A DNA stretch of 64,000 bases from Opitutales bacterium (GTDB taxonomy: Bacteria > Verrucomicrobiota > Verrucomicrobiia > Opitutales > UBA953), in contig JAILGB010000013.1 in the NCBI GenBank assembly GCA_024697185.1, positions 93,383-157,382 of the forward strand. Reading direction: 5' to 3'. Numbering within the stretch: position 1 is the first letter of the stretch; every line of letters starts with the position of its first letter. Shown one piece after another: positions 53,836-62,161 of this stretch. A program made the translations under genes and the position numbers. The notes under the pieces are model-generated. The model made no database searches and was not told the DNA's origin. It worked only from the letters and a program-made list of their open reading frames with translations.

Positions 53836-54786
53836 ATGGCGCTTTTTAAAGCGATTCCACTCTTGCTTTGTCTGACGGCGGGAACGCTTGCGGCACGTTG
53901 CCCGACAGCATTGACGATTGATGAAAATTATCAAAATTGGGCGCAGGCTACCGCGAGCGGCAGACTCCAGTCCGCTCTTTTCGGGATGACACGCAACGCG
54001 GGAACGCGGTTTCACGAAGGTATCGACATCCGCCCGACAGCGAGAATGCATTCCGGCGAACCTCGCGACCTCGTTTACAGCGTCCTCGCGGGAACGGTTT
54101 CCCATATCTGTCGCGAAAACAACGGCTCTTACGGCCGCTATGTCGTTTTGCGCCATGCCAAAAACGGTTTGGAAATCTACACGCTTTACGCACACATGGC
54201 AGCCATCGCTCCCGCAATCAAAGAGGGGATGCCCGTCACCGAAGGCACACTGCTCGGGATTATGGGGCGCAGTTCGACCGTCTATGATATTCCCAAACGC
54301 GACGCCCACTTGCATTTCGAAGTCGGTTTGGCGCTCGGCGAAACGGGTTTTGACAATTATATGAAACGGCAATTCGGTCCCGACAGCAATCTCCACGGGA
54401 ACGACAACGGCTTCAATCTCGTGGGCTCCGACCCTGTTGTTTTTTTTAAATCCGACGATTTTGAAAAATGGTTCAAAGACCTCAAAGCGGATTTTTGCGC
54501 CGTCGTTCCCGTGAAAAAAATCCCGGACTTGAAAAAACGCTGTCCCGCCATTTTTGCGGGAACGAACGATTTTAACGCCTGGCGCATTCATTTCACCTGG
54601 TATGGACTTCCGCTAAAATTTGAGGCGGTCCGCGTTCCCGCGAGCGACAAAATCGCGATTGAAAACATCGTTCCCGCCAACAAAAACGCGGCTGTCGCCC
54701 GAAAAATTCTCAGCGGGAACGGCGAAGCCGGCTCCACACTCATCAACTACATCAACATCATTTTTGATACGAATTTTAAATTATGA
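53836..54786 (+). CDS. M23 family metallopeptidase (LytM type)
   Basis: A 316-residue exported peptidase. The signal peptide is about residues 1-20. The zinc site has RFHEGIDI (H60, D64), the active His in LYAHMAAI (H120) and HLHFEV (H158, H160). The core is complete, so it should be an active peptidoglycan endopeptidase. The C-terminal 120 residues (from about 195) are an extra domain without a known name. Its stop codon overlaps the next start as ATGA. Confidence 0.88.
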   Translation: MALFKAIPLLLCLTAGTLAARCPTALTIDENYQNWAQATASGRLQSALFGMTRNAGTRFHEGIDIRPTARMHSGEPRDLVYSVLAGTVSHICRENNGSYGRYVVLRHAKNGLEIYTLYAHMAAIAPAIKEGMPVTEGTLLGIMGRSSTVYDIPKRDAHLHFEVGLALGETGFDNYMKRQFGPDSNLHGNDNGFNLVGSDPVVFFKSDDFEKWFKDLKADFCAVVPVKKIPDLKKRCPAIFAGTNDFNAWRIHFTWYGLPLKFEAVRVPASDKIAIENIVPANKNAAVARKILSGNGEAGSTLINYINIIFDTNFKL

Positions 54787-55379
54787 TCGACCCTCAAAAT
54801 CTCCGGGAATTTCTCAAAATCTTCCTTTACCTGCTTTCCGGGATCGCCATCATCTGTTTTTTTATCAATTTCAAATGGCGGCTGCCCAAACGGATTTTTT
54901 CCCTCCTCGCCATTATCATTATTGTCGGCGTCTGCTGGTTTGCTTTTGAAAACGCCCGTCCGAATGCCGTTCCCGCACCGGCTCCGGCTCAAAATGTCCC
55001 GCAACATCTTCCCGGGATTTCCCGCACGATCGCCGCGCCGGCTCAAGAGCTTTCCCCTGCTCCGCTCGCCGTTCCCGTCATCCGTCCGGATCGCGTCGTC
55101 GCCACTTCGCTGATTTATTCCGTCACTTGCAATCCCGCCCTTATCCAACGTCAGATTTTGACCGCCTTGAATGCCGAAATCGTCGATGATGCCGGGAACG
55201 CAAAAAAATTTGACGCGCTCGTCATCCGCGAAAACGCCATCGAATTTGTCTTCACCTTTGATCCTCCCGCCTGGACGGATCCCTTCAAAAAACTTTTTAT
55301 CACCTCGCCCGGAGGCAATATCAAATTCAGCGGGGAAATTCGCGAAAACATTGTTCTCGTTCCCGCAAAACGCCCGTAG
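54783..55379 (+). CDS. Membrane protein of unknown function
   Basis: A 198-residue protein with two N-terminal membrane helices (about residues 10-28 and 38-54). A Pro/Ala-rich linker (AVPAPAPAQNVPQHLPG) leads to a small globular domain (about 100-198, ALNAEIVDDAGNAKKFDALVIRENAIEFVFTFDPP). It is translationally coupled to the M23 peptidase through a 4-base overlap, so a cell-envelope role is likely. No family is recognised. Confidence 0.65.
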   Translation: MIDPQNLREFLKIFLYLLSGIAIICFFINFKWRLPKRIFSLLAIIIIVGVCWFAFENARPNAVPAPAPAQNVPQHLPGISRTIAAPAQELSPAPLAVPVIRPDRVVATSLIYSVTCNPALIQRQILTALNAEIVDDAGNAKKFDALVIRENAIEFVFTFDPPAWTDPFKKLFITSPGGNIKFSGEIRENIVLVPAKRP

Positions 55380-55438
55380 GGCTTCCATCTTAAAATTCGC
55401 CAACTCCACGGCAACACACTATAATAAAGCCAAGATTT

Positions 55439-55936
55439 ATGACTGAGTATTTGGTAACAACTTTCAAAAACGACGTTCTCGTTTCAATCAAAGGGCTCGC
55501 CGTTTATACGACTTGCAACGATTTTGCAAAATTTCTTGAGGTCATCGGCAAAGATGAAAATTATAAAAAACTGATTGTCGATTTTAACGAATGCACCGGC
55601 GTTGACAGCACACTTCTCGGTCTCCTTACCCAAGCCGCCAACGATATGCGGGAACGCGGAGCCGAGCTCATCCTCCAACGCGCCAACAAACGCATCGAAG
55701 AAGTCATCATCAATCTCGGGCTCGAAATCCTCGCCACCGTCCTCAAAGGCGGCATCACCCACGCGGGAACCGACGAAATCCTTTCCTCGGGAACGCAGAG
55801 CTCCCGCGAAGCGAGTCCGGCGGACAACGCCACCATTCTCGCCGCGCACGAATCCCTTATCGAGACCTCCAACGAAAACGCGCAAAAATTCAAACAAATT
55901 GTCGAATTTATGCGCGCCGACCTCGGTCTCAAATAA
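55439..55936 (+). CDS. STAS domain protein (anti-sigma-factor antagonist-like)
   Basis: A 165-residue protein. Residues about 1-105 form a STAS domain: LVSIKGLAVYTTCNDFAKFL, KKLIVDFNECTGVDSTLLGLLTQAANDMRERG and LILQRANKRIEEVIINLGL. Ser57 is at the position phosphorylated in SpoIIAA-like proteins. The C-terminal 60 residues are polar and helical. No kinase or phosphatase partner is adjacent. A TATAAT box lies 13 bases before the ATG. It should take part in partner-switching regulation, targets unknown. Confidence 0.78.
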   Translation: MTEYLVTTFKNDVLVSIKGLAVYTTCNDFAKFLEVIGKDENYKKLIVDFNECTGVDSTLLGLLTQAANDMRERGAELILQRANKRIEEVIINLGLEILATVLKGGITHAGTDEILSSGTQSSREASPADNATILAAHESLIETSNENAQKFKQIVEFMRADLGLK

Positions 55937-55977
55937 ATCGCGGGAACGCCGTTTTGCGGGAACGCGACTTTTAAAAA

Positions 55978-57972
55978 TTATTTTGCGCCCGTCGGCCGGG
56001 TGTTCAAAATATTTTTCTCGGCATAGTTTTTAAACGTCAATGCGTGAAACGCGTCGATAGCCGTTTGATTCAGGCAAAACACGATATTTTGCGCTTCAAG
56101 TCCGGCGATTTGGAAATTGCCGCCGAGGCGCCGCGTCAAATGGAGCGTCAATGTTTTTGACTCCGTATCCGTCGGCGTCTTGTAAGTCAGTTCAACACGA
56201 TAAGCCCAAGTCTCGGGAACGCCCGCGTCCAAATAATCATAAACGAAGGTCTGTGAAAAATTGCTGTCGATAAAGGATTCCGCCTGAATGTTTTCGCATT
56301 GTTTCAAAAAGCTTTCCAATGCCCGATTTTGCGTTCCCGCCACCAGGGATTCGTCGATGACGGACTCGTTGTCGCGCAAATCGACAATTTTCAAGTTTTC
56401 AACCGTCGTTCCCGCCGGGAGTTTTAAAATATTGCGGGAACGATAACGCAAGGGGCTGACGGAAAGATTGGCGCTCAAATCCTTGTCGATCGAATAAATC
56501 GAATGCTCCACCTGCGCATGCTGCGGCAGATAATCTTTTGTCGCCTCCGCGATTTTTAAGACTTTTTGGATTGTTTTGCCGTCCGTTCCCGCCAAGGAGA
56601 TCGTGACGGTCCAAATCGGTTTGTCGAGCCCGAGGGATGCCTGTTCCACCAAAGACGCCGTATCGCTCACAAACGCCTGCGCCTGGATATATTCCGCCGA
56701 AGTCGGCAAAATGTCCGCCGAGACGGGATAGGAAATCGCCCGCAACTGGCGCAAGCGTTCGACAAGACTGTCCAAAACTTTGGGATCGACGCCCAATGTC
56801 GTTCCCGGGATCTCCCATGTCGAGAAAATCGCCTTTTCCGCCTTTTGTATCGGAGCGGGAACGTTGTCCAAATCCATTTCTCCGCTCTCAACTTCCTTGA
56901 CGACTTCTTTGACTTCCGTATTGTTCACGCGCACCAGGCGAATCGATTTGCCGTCGGCATCAGCAATCTCAATCGCCCGCAAAACTGCCGGATCAAAGTC
57001 AAAGAAATAGGGATCGCGCAAATCTGTCGCCGCCGTCTTCCATTCGCTGACAACGGCGCGCTCCACCGTAAACACCGCCGGATTGTTTTCCAACTTGGCA
57101 TAGAGCTGCTCCGGATTTTCGGGAACGGCATTTCCCACGAGCAGCGTTTCCGAACTGTTGGCGCTTTCGAGCGAAACGCGCATTGACGGCTTGTCGAGTC
57201 CCGTCTGCGCCGACGCATCGACAAAGTTCCCGCGACTAAGCCCGACAAGGCGATTGACGCATTCCTCCGTCATCTGAGACTCCGCCTTGACGGCAATCGG
57301 CGTTTCAAAAAGCCATTGGCGCGTGGCGGGAACGCCTTTCCCCTGGGAGACGAGCGAACGCTTGAGACCGATACGCTGCGAACTCGCGCCGTTTTCGATC
57401 CGGACGGTAAGCGCCTGGATTTCAAAAGGCCGCAGCATAAAAACTTCGTTCACGCGAAAATCTTCCGCCTGTTTTGAGAGTGTAAAAAGGAGCGATTTGG
57501 GCAAAGGCGCGATGCGGTCGCCGTCAGGCAAAAGCGCATAAACGCAAGTTCCGTCCGGGGTCAAATCCCCAAAGCGCAATTCGCGGTCGCCGATATTGTC
57601 GCTGATCGTCACGATCATGCGCGGCGTCTCAAGTCCGAAACTCGCCAAGGTGGAACCCGTCTCCAAGGCGTCTTTGACTGAAAAAGAATTTCTGGGGTCC
57701 AAAAAATGCAATCCGTGCAAAACTTCGCGAACGGCGAAGGTGTTCGCCGGCCAGTCAAATCCTTTTTTGACGATCCAGTTGCGATCTTTGATTTCGAGGG
57801 AAAAAGAACTTTCCTTATCTGCGGGAACGGCAATATCTATTTTTTCGATCCCGGCGGTAAAGATGGAATGTTCGGCGCCGACCGGCATATCGTTTTTGGC
57901 GAGTTCATGCCACAAGACTCCAAAAACGGCGATGTTGGCGAGCAAGAGGAAAAAAGTCAGTTTAAATTTCAT
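55978..57972 (-). CDS. DUF4340 protein, last gene of a Gld-like ABC operon
   Basis: A 664-residue protein with one N-terminal membrane helix (KLTFFLLLANIAVFGVLW) and a large periplasmic part made of repeated beta domains (for example WIVKKGFDWPANTFAVREVLHGLHFL, LRFGDLTPDGTCVYALLPDG). This is DUF4340, typically found as the last gene after an ABC transporter and a GldG-like protein. It lies 16 bases after the GldG-like gene. Its biochemical role is unknown. Confidence 0.8.
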   Translation of the reverse strand: MKFKLTFFLLLANIAVFGVLWHELAKNDMPVGAEHSIFTAGIEKIDIAVPADKESSFSLEIKDRNWIVKKGFDWPANTFAVREVLHGLHFLDPRNSFSVKDALETGSTLASFGLETPRMIVTISDNIGDRELRFGDLTPDGTCVYALLPDGDRIAPLPKSLLFTLSKQAEDFRVNEVFMLRPFEIQALTVRIENGASSQRIGLKRSLVSQGKGVPATRQWLFETPIAVKAESQMTEECVNRLVGLSRGNFVDASAQTGLDKPSMRVSLESANSSETLLVGNAVPENPEQLYAKLENNPAVFTVERAVVSEWKTAATDLRDPYFFDFDPAVLRAIEIADADGKSIRLVRVNNTEVKEVVKEVESGEMDLDNVPAPIQKAEKAIFSTWEIPGTTLGVDPKVLDSLVERLRQLRAISYPVSADILPTSAEYIQAQAFVSDTASLVEQASLGLDKPIWTVTISLAGTDGKTIQKVLKIAEATKDYLPQHAQVEHSIYSIDKDLSANLSVSPLRYRSRNILKLPAGTTVENLKIVDLRDNESVIDESLVAGTQNRALESFLKQCENIQAESFIDSNFSQTFVYDYLDAGVPETWAYRVELTYKTPTDTESKTLTLHLTRRLGGNFQIAGLEAQNIVFCLNQTAIDAFHALTFKNYAEKNILNTRPTGAK

Positions 57973-57988
57973 AACGGCAAAAACAAAG

Positions 57989-59599
57989 TTATCTCCGGCG
58001 CAGGAAGGCGATGAACAGTCCGAATGCGGCAACGAGGCTCGGCAGAAGAGCGAACCACCATGCGACGCGGGTCAAATCGGGCATCGAGGCGGTCAGGACA
58101 AAATCCGCGATCGGTCTCGGCGGGACATTGACGGTAAAATTGCGTTCGATCAGCCAATTGACGGCGTTGAGAAGGAAGGTTTTGTTCCCGCCGTTTTGCA
58201 GCTGACTGTTGGAGGCGATATCGCCGCTACCGACGACGATCAGCCGTCCGCCCGTCATAGACACGCCCAGGCGCGATTCGATTTTGCGTTCCGACACCGC
58301 CGCGATACAAATCGGTCCGGCGACATCGCCGCGTTCCGGATTGTATTCATACGGACCATACAGATAGTCGCACTCCGACCAGGAATAAGGTTGCGACGAA
58401 CGGTTTTTGACGCCCATCGACGAAAAAACAAGTTGCGAGACCACTCGCGTCGCATCCTCGCTCGCACCGATATCTTTGCGGACTTCACGAAAACGGGAAG
58501 CGACCAGCGGCAATTTTTGATTTGCCAAGATCTCCGTGATTTTGTGAGGTGTCGCCGAAATCAGGTTCATCGCAACATTATCGTTGGGCAGGCGTTTGGC
58601 TTCGTTTGTCTCCACGACGATCGAATCCGTCAGCTGGACCCCCCAGTCAAAAAGCAGATTTTCCAGCCCGATGCGCTGTCCCGGTGACGCCAAGAGCAAA
58701 ACGCGCCCGTTGCGATCTTTCAGATAGCGGATCAATTTTTCCTCTGTGTTTTCGTTGATGATCGTTGTCGGGGCGGCGACCAAGACCATGGAAGCGTCCA
58801 GCGGGACCGCGGAATATTGCGCCAAATTGAGATTGCGGACTTCCATGTGGCGGGAACGCAACTGCTCGGCAAAAGAGGAAAGCCCCAGCCACCGGTCCGT
58901 CGAATCAATGCGCGCCTCACCGTCACCGACCAATGCATAAATGACAGGACGCTCGTTGTCGGTCACCTCCAAAATCGCCGACAAAAGCGCCTCTTCACCG
59001 CGAAACGCGTCCACATCCGTCGGATTGTTGGCACCGTCGCGGGAGACTTTGAGCAAATCGCCCGCCGGGATCGTCTTGCATTTGTCGTTGGAGAGCACCA
59101 CAATCGCCGTCGCCGACGAAACGCTCCCGCCGCGGGAACTGATTTCGTTCAACAAACGCGTATTTTTCAACAAATCGCTTTCCTCGTAGCGCACCATGGC
59201 GGGAACGCCCAATTGCCCCGTCGCATATTTGAACGAATCGACAAGATTTAAAATCCGCTTGCGCAACATCGAAATCCGATAAGTCTCCTCGCGCGAAGCG
59301 TCCGGACTCGCCGGCGGGAACGTGACAATAACACGCAACCAGGGGCTTTCCGCCGTCGCGGATTCGGGAACCTTGGGCGGGAGCGACTTCAAAAGCATCA
59401 TCGTCTCCGCCGCCAACGTATGCAAATGCGACTCGGAGAGATCCCAACGCTTATGGAAATTAGGCTGCGCCGCCAAAAAATTTAACGCGCTGATCAAGGT
59501 GATCGCCAAAAAAATCTGCAAGGCGCGGTTGGCGAACGCAATGCGACGCAAATAGCGAAAATCTTGAATCCCGTCCAAAAATGCCTTCAACTTTTTCAT
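57989..59599 (-). CDS. GldG-like ABC transporter auxiliary protein
   Basis: A 536-residue membrane protein of the Gldg / ABC_transp_aux family. A membrane helix near residue 30 (ALQIFLAITLISALNFLAAQ) is followed by a periplasmic region with the family's marks (RWDLSESHLHTLAAETMMLLKSLP, VIYALVGDGEAR, RLIVVGSGDIASNSQLQNGGNKTFLLNAVNWLIERN), then a C-terminal helix (WWFALLPSLVAAFGLFIAFLRRR). ATG 59599 is used; the frame upstream overlaps the permease gene. The homologues in Bacteroidota are needed for gliding motility. Here only a transport role can be proposed. Confidence 0.85.
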   Translation of the reverse strand: MKKLKAFLDGIQDFRYLRRIAFANRALQIFLAITLISALNFLAAQPNFHKRWDLSESHLHTLAAETMMLLKSLPPKVPESATAESPWLRVIVTFPPASPDASREETYRISMLRKRILNLVDSFKYATGQLGVPAMVRYEESDLLKNTRLLNEISSRGGSVSSATAIVVLSNDKCKTIPAGDLLKVSRDGANNPTDVDAFRGEEALLSAILEVTDNERPVIYALVGDGEARIDSTDRWLGLSSFAEQLRSRHMEVRNLNLAQYSAVPLDASMVLVAAPTTIINENTEEKLIRYLKDRNGRVLLLASPGQRIGLENLLFDWGVQLTDSIVVETNEAKRLPNDNVAMNLISATPHKITEILANQKLPLVASRFREVRKDIGASEDATRVVSQLVFSSMGVKNRSSQPYSWSECDYLYGPYEYNPERGDVAGPICIAAVSERKIESRLGVSMTGGRLIVVGSGDIASNSQLQNGGNKTFLLNAVNWLIERNFTVNVPPRPIADFVLTASMPDLTRVAWWFALLPSLVAAFGLFIAFLRRR

Positions 59600-59601
59600 C
59601 G

Positions 59602-60369
59602 CTACGCCTTTGATTGAATGTTGAGCGTCGTCAAAATAAGTGACAACACCGTGCCCAAGGTAAAGAGGAAAAACGGCCGCGAATCCACAACCCCGCCATA
59701 AAAGTCCTCCAAATGCTTGAAGGTCCGCAAATAGTCCGCCGGCTCGCGAAGCCACGAGAGCGATTCATAAGTCTCCAAGGGCAAAAGCTGCAAAAGCCCG
59801 CCCATGACGATCAAAACAAAAAGCGCTCCCGACGTCAGCAGACTCGCCACCAGCATCGAACGCGTCAACGAGGACGCCAAAATCCCGACCGAAATATAAA
59901 GCAAACCGCTCAACGCCACAAAAATCCCGCCGCCGATCAGGGACGGCAACGACAAAAGACGCGGATCCGGACAAAAATCCTTTAACAAATACCACGCCAA
60001 AACCGGGAACAGCAACGCCAGCGCCCACATCAAAACATAAAGCACATAGGCGGCAAAAAATTTACCCAAAACAATCGTCAGCGGATGTGTCGGCGTCGTC
60101 ATCAGAGCCGCAAGCGTTCCCGTGGCGCGTTCCTCCGCAAACGAACGCATCGTGATCAACGGCACCAAAATAAACAGCGGCACCCAAAACAGCTGAAAAA
60201 AGATTTCAACCGGCAACAGCTCCTGCTGACCCGCCAACGCCGCCTGCTGGATGGCAAACCAATAGATCCCGCCCATCAGCGTCAAAAAAACAACGGCGGC
60301 GACATAAGTTGACGGCGAAATAAACAAAAGCCGCAACTCATGGCAGAACATCGTCCAAAAATGTCTCAT
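59602..60369 (-). CDS. ABC-2 type transporter permease (GldF-like)
   Basis: A 255-residue permease with six membrane helices. The family segment LITMRSFAEERATGTLAALMTTPTHPLTIVLGKFFAAYVLY, after the second helix, is typical of ABC-2 permeases of the NosY/GldF type. It lies 6 bases after the ATPase gene and 2 bases before the GldG-like gene. With them it should form an exporter or a gliding-like envelope complex of unknown substrate. Confidence 0.88.
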   Translation of the reverse strand: MRHFWTMFCHELRLLFISPSTYVAAVVFLTLMGGIYWFAIQQAALAGQQELLPVEIFFQLFWVPLFILVPLITMRSFAEERATGTLAALMTTPTHPLTIVLGKFFAAYVLYVLMWALALLFPVLAWYLLKDFCPDPRLLSLPSLIGGGIFVALSGLLYISVGILASSLTRSMLVASLLTSGALFVLIVMGGLLQLLPLETYESLSWLREPADYLRTFKHLEDFYGGVVDSRPFFLFTLGTVLSLILTTLNIQSKA

Positions 60370-60375
60370 AAAACT

Positions 60376-61335
60376 CTATTTCAAACTTGAAGTTATATCA
60401 TAGACGCGTTGCGTCGCCGCCAAAAACACATCTTCCAAACTCGCCTTTTTTTCGTAAAATTCGCTCAACGCCACACCCGCAGCCTCAAACTTGGACAGCA
60501 GACCTTCGCAATCGGCGTCCTTGGGAAATTCGATAAGTTTTTGCCCCTGCTCGTTTTCAGAAATCGCTTCCGCGGGAACGCCCAATATCGCCGCCAACTC
60601 TTCCGTTCCCGCCGATGTCGTCACAACAAAATGCCGCGTCGGCAAAAACTCCCGGCGCAGAGCCTCCGGCGTGCCGTTGGCGACAACAACGCCCGTATTG
60701 ATGATGATGACCCGGTCGCAGACATTTTCAATCTCCGGCAAAATATGCGAAGAGATCAAAACCGCCTTTTTGCCGCGCAACGACGAGATCAGCTTGCGGA
60801 TCCCCAAAATCTGGTGCGGATCCAAGCCGATCGTCGGCTCATCCAAAATAATCACATCCGGCTCCGACAACAGCGCATCCGCGATCCCGACACGCTGGCG
60901 AAAACCCTTTGACAGCGAGCCGATCAGCTTGTTGCGCGCCGTCCGCGCCAAATCACAAGCCGCCATCACCTCCTCGACACGCTTGCCGACCTTGTCCGCG
61001 GGAATATCCTTGAGGCGCGCCCTAAACGAGAGATATTCTTTCACGCGCAAATCCAAGGGCAACGGATTGTTTTCCGGCATATAGCCCAAAAACGATTTTG
61101 TCTTGAACTGTTCCCGCGCGACAGAAACGCCGCAGATCTCCGCCGTTCCCGACGTTCCCGGCTGAAGTCCCGCCAAAATCCGCATCGTCGTCGATTTGCC
61201 GGCGCCGTTGGGACCCAAAAAACCGACGATCTCGCCTTTTTTTACCGTAAAACTGACATCGCTGATCGCTTTGTAATTACCGTAGATTTTACAAAGATGC
61301 GAAACTGAAATGGCGGGAACGTCCGTTGCATCCAT
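60376..61335 (-). CDS. ABC transporter ATP-binding protein (GldA-like)
   Basis: A 319-residue ATPase. Walker A is GPNGAGKST, the signature motif LSKGFRQRVGIADAL and Walker B VIILDEPTIGLDP; the H-loop is in SSHILPEIE. The C-terminal 90 residues match the DUF4162-like tail of ABC-2 exporters (EELAAILGVPAEAI). It is the second gene of the five-gene operon and lies 12 bases after the YfgM-like gene. Confidence 0.93.
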   Translation of the reverse strand: MDATDVPAISVSHLCKIYGNYKAISDVSFTVKKGEIVGFLGPNGAGKSTTMRILAGLQPGTSGTAEICGVSVAREQFKTKSFLGYMPENNPLPLDLRVKEYLSFRARLKDIPADKVGKRVEEVMAACDLARTARNKLIGSLSKGFRQRVGIADALLSEPDVIILDEPTIGLDPHQILGIRKLISSLRGKKAVLISSHILPEIENVCDRVIIINTGVVVANGTPEALRREFLPTRHFVVTTSAGTEELAAILGVPAEAISENEQGQKLIEFPKDADCEGLLSKFEAAGVALSEFYEKKASLEDVFLAATQRVYDITSSLK

Positions 61336-61347
61336 ATGCTCAAAAAA

Positions 61348-62052
61348 CTATCTTAACTGCGCGTCACTCTCTTTGAGAGAGCGCATCTGTTCACGATAAA
61401 TGTTGGTCTGACCGAGCGCGCGGTCCATCTCCGCGAGCTGCGCCTTCGTTCCCTCGATGTCGCCTTTGCTGTAAGCGAGCAGCGCGAGCGTCCACATCGC
61501 CTGACCGCGAACCGTCTCCTCCGTCTCAAGCGTTCCCGCGAGAGATTTCAGGATCGACTCCGCTTTTTCCGCCTGACCCGCCCTGTAAAAACATTCCGCG
61601 GCGGCAAAACGCGCACGGTCGCGCACAAGCGCATCGCCGGCGGCAAAGACTTGGGACGCCGATTCGTAATTTTCAGCCGCGGCGACAAAATCCTTTGCCG
61701 ACGCCAAACGGGCTGCCTGCTGCATAAAAATCGTTCCCGCCATCGGATCCTCAATGTGTTCCCGCGCGAACGCCAGACGAGCCTCGTCATCCGACAAAGC
61801 CGCATAGTCCGCCTGCAAACCGTCAACATGAATCTGACGCGACTGCGTCCAGACAATCCCGGCAAAACAAACAAGAAAAACCGCAACGCCAGCCGCTACA
61901 ACCTTCTTGCCGTGACGACGCCAAAACAGCCAAACCTTGTCCTCAAAGTCCGCCTCCTCAAAATCCTTGTCCACCAAAACCAAATTGCGATCATCGCCCG
62001 CAATTTTCGAGTTTTTGCCTTTTTTGTTGTTGGAAATAAAATCTGATGCCAT
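61348..62052 (-). CDS. YfgM-like membrane-anchored TPR protein
   Basis: A 234-residue protein with a charged N-terminus, one membrane helix (about residues 48-70, KKVVAAGVAVFLVCFAGIVW) and a periplasmic helical region with the TPR_21/YfgM rhythm (SAKDFVAAAENYESASQVFAAGD, RFAAAECFYRAGQAEKAESILKSL, WTLALLAYSKGDIEGTKAQLAEM). YfgM in E. coli associates with the Sec translocon and periplasmic chaperones. It heads the ABC-DUF4340 operon here. Confidence 0.7.
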   Translation of the reverse strand: MASDFISNNKKGKNSKIAGDDRNLVLVDKDFEEADFEDKVWLFWRRHGKKVVAAGVAVFLVCFAGIVWTQSRQIHVDGLQADYAALSDDEARLAFAREHIEDPMAGTIFMQQAARLASAKDFVAAAENYESASQVFAAGDALVRDRARFAAAECFYRAGQAEKAESILKSLAGTLETEETVRGQAMWTLALLAYSKGDIEGTKAQLAEMDRALGQTNIYREQMRSLKESDAQLR

Positions 62053-62105
62053 AAAAAATATACTATTCTACGCGCGCGCGAGGAGCAACGCATAAAAACA
62101 AAAGA

Positions 62106-62144
62106 CCGTTCCCGCCACGGGAACGAAACCCACCGCGGGAACGG
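62106..62144 (-). terminator. Possible terminator after the helicase gene
   Basis: A 10-bp stem (62106-62115 with 62135-62144) of inverted oligomer copies has a 19-base loop that contains a third copy. On the minus strand TCTTTTG follows. The three copies are packed into 40 bases directly at the edge of the foreign-looking gene. Confidence 0.45.
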
Positions 62145-62161
62145 GAAAATGAAAAGGAAAA

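Larger units (their letters stand above)
541..62144. repeat. Highly iterated oligomer GCGGGAACG / CGTTCCCGC across the window
   Basis: By hand I count about 210 copies of the 7-mer GGGAACG or CGTTCCC on the two strands (an error of a few copies is possible); equal base frequencies predict about 8. Examples are 547-555, 856-864 and 22832-22863. The 9-mer GCGGGAACG is the commonest extended form. Copies occur inside genes in all reading frames, in promoter spacers and as inverted pairs in terminators. None occur in 62162-64000, groEL, fbaA or greA. Confidence 0.9.
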
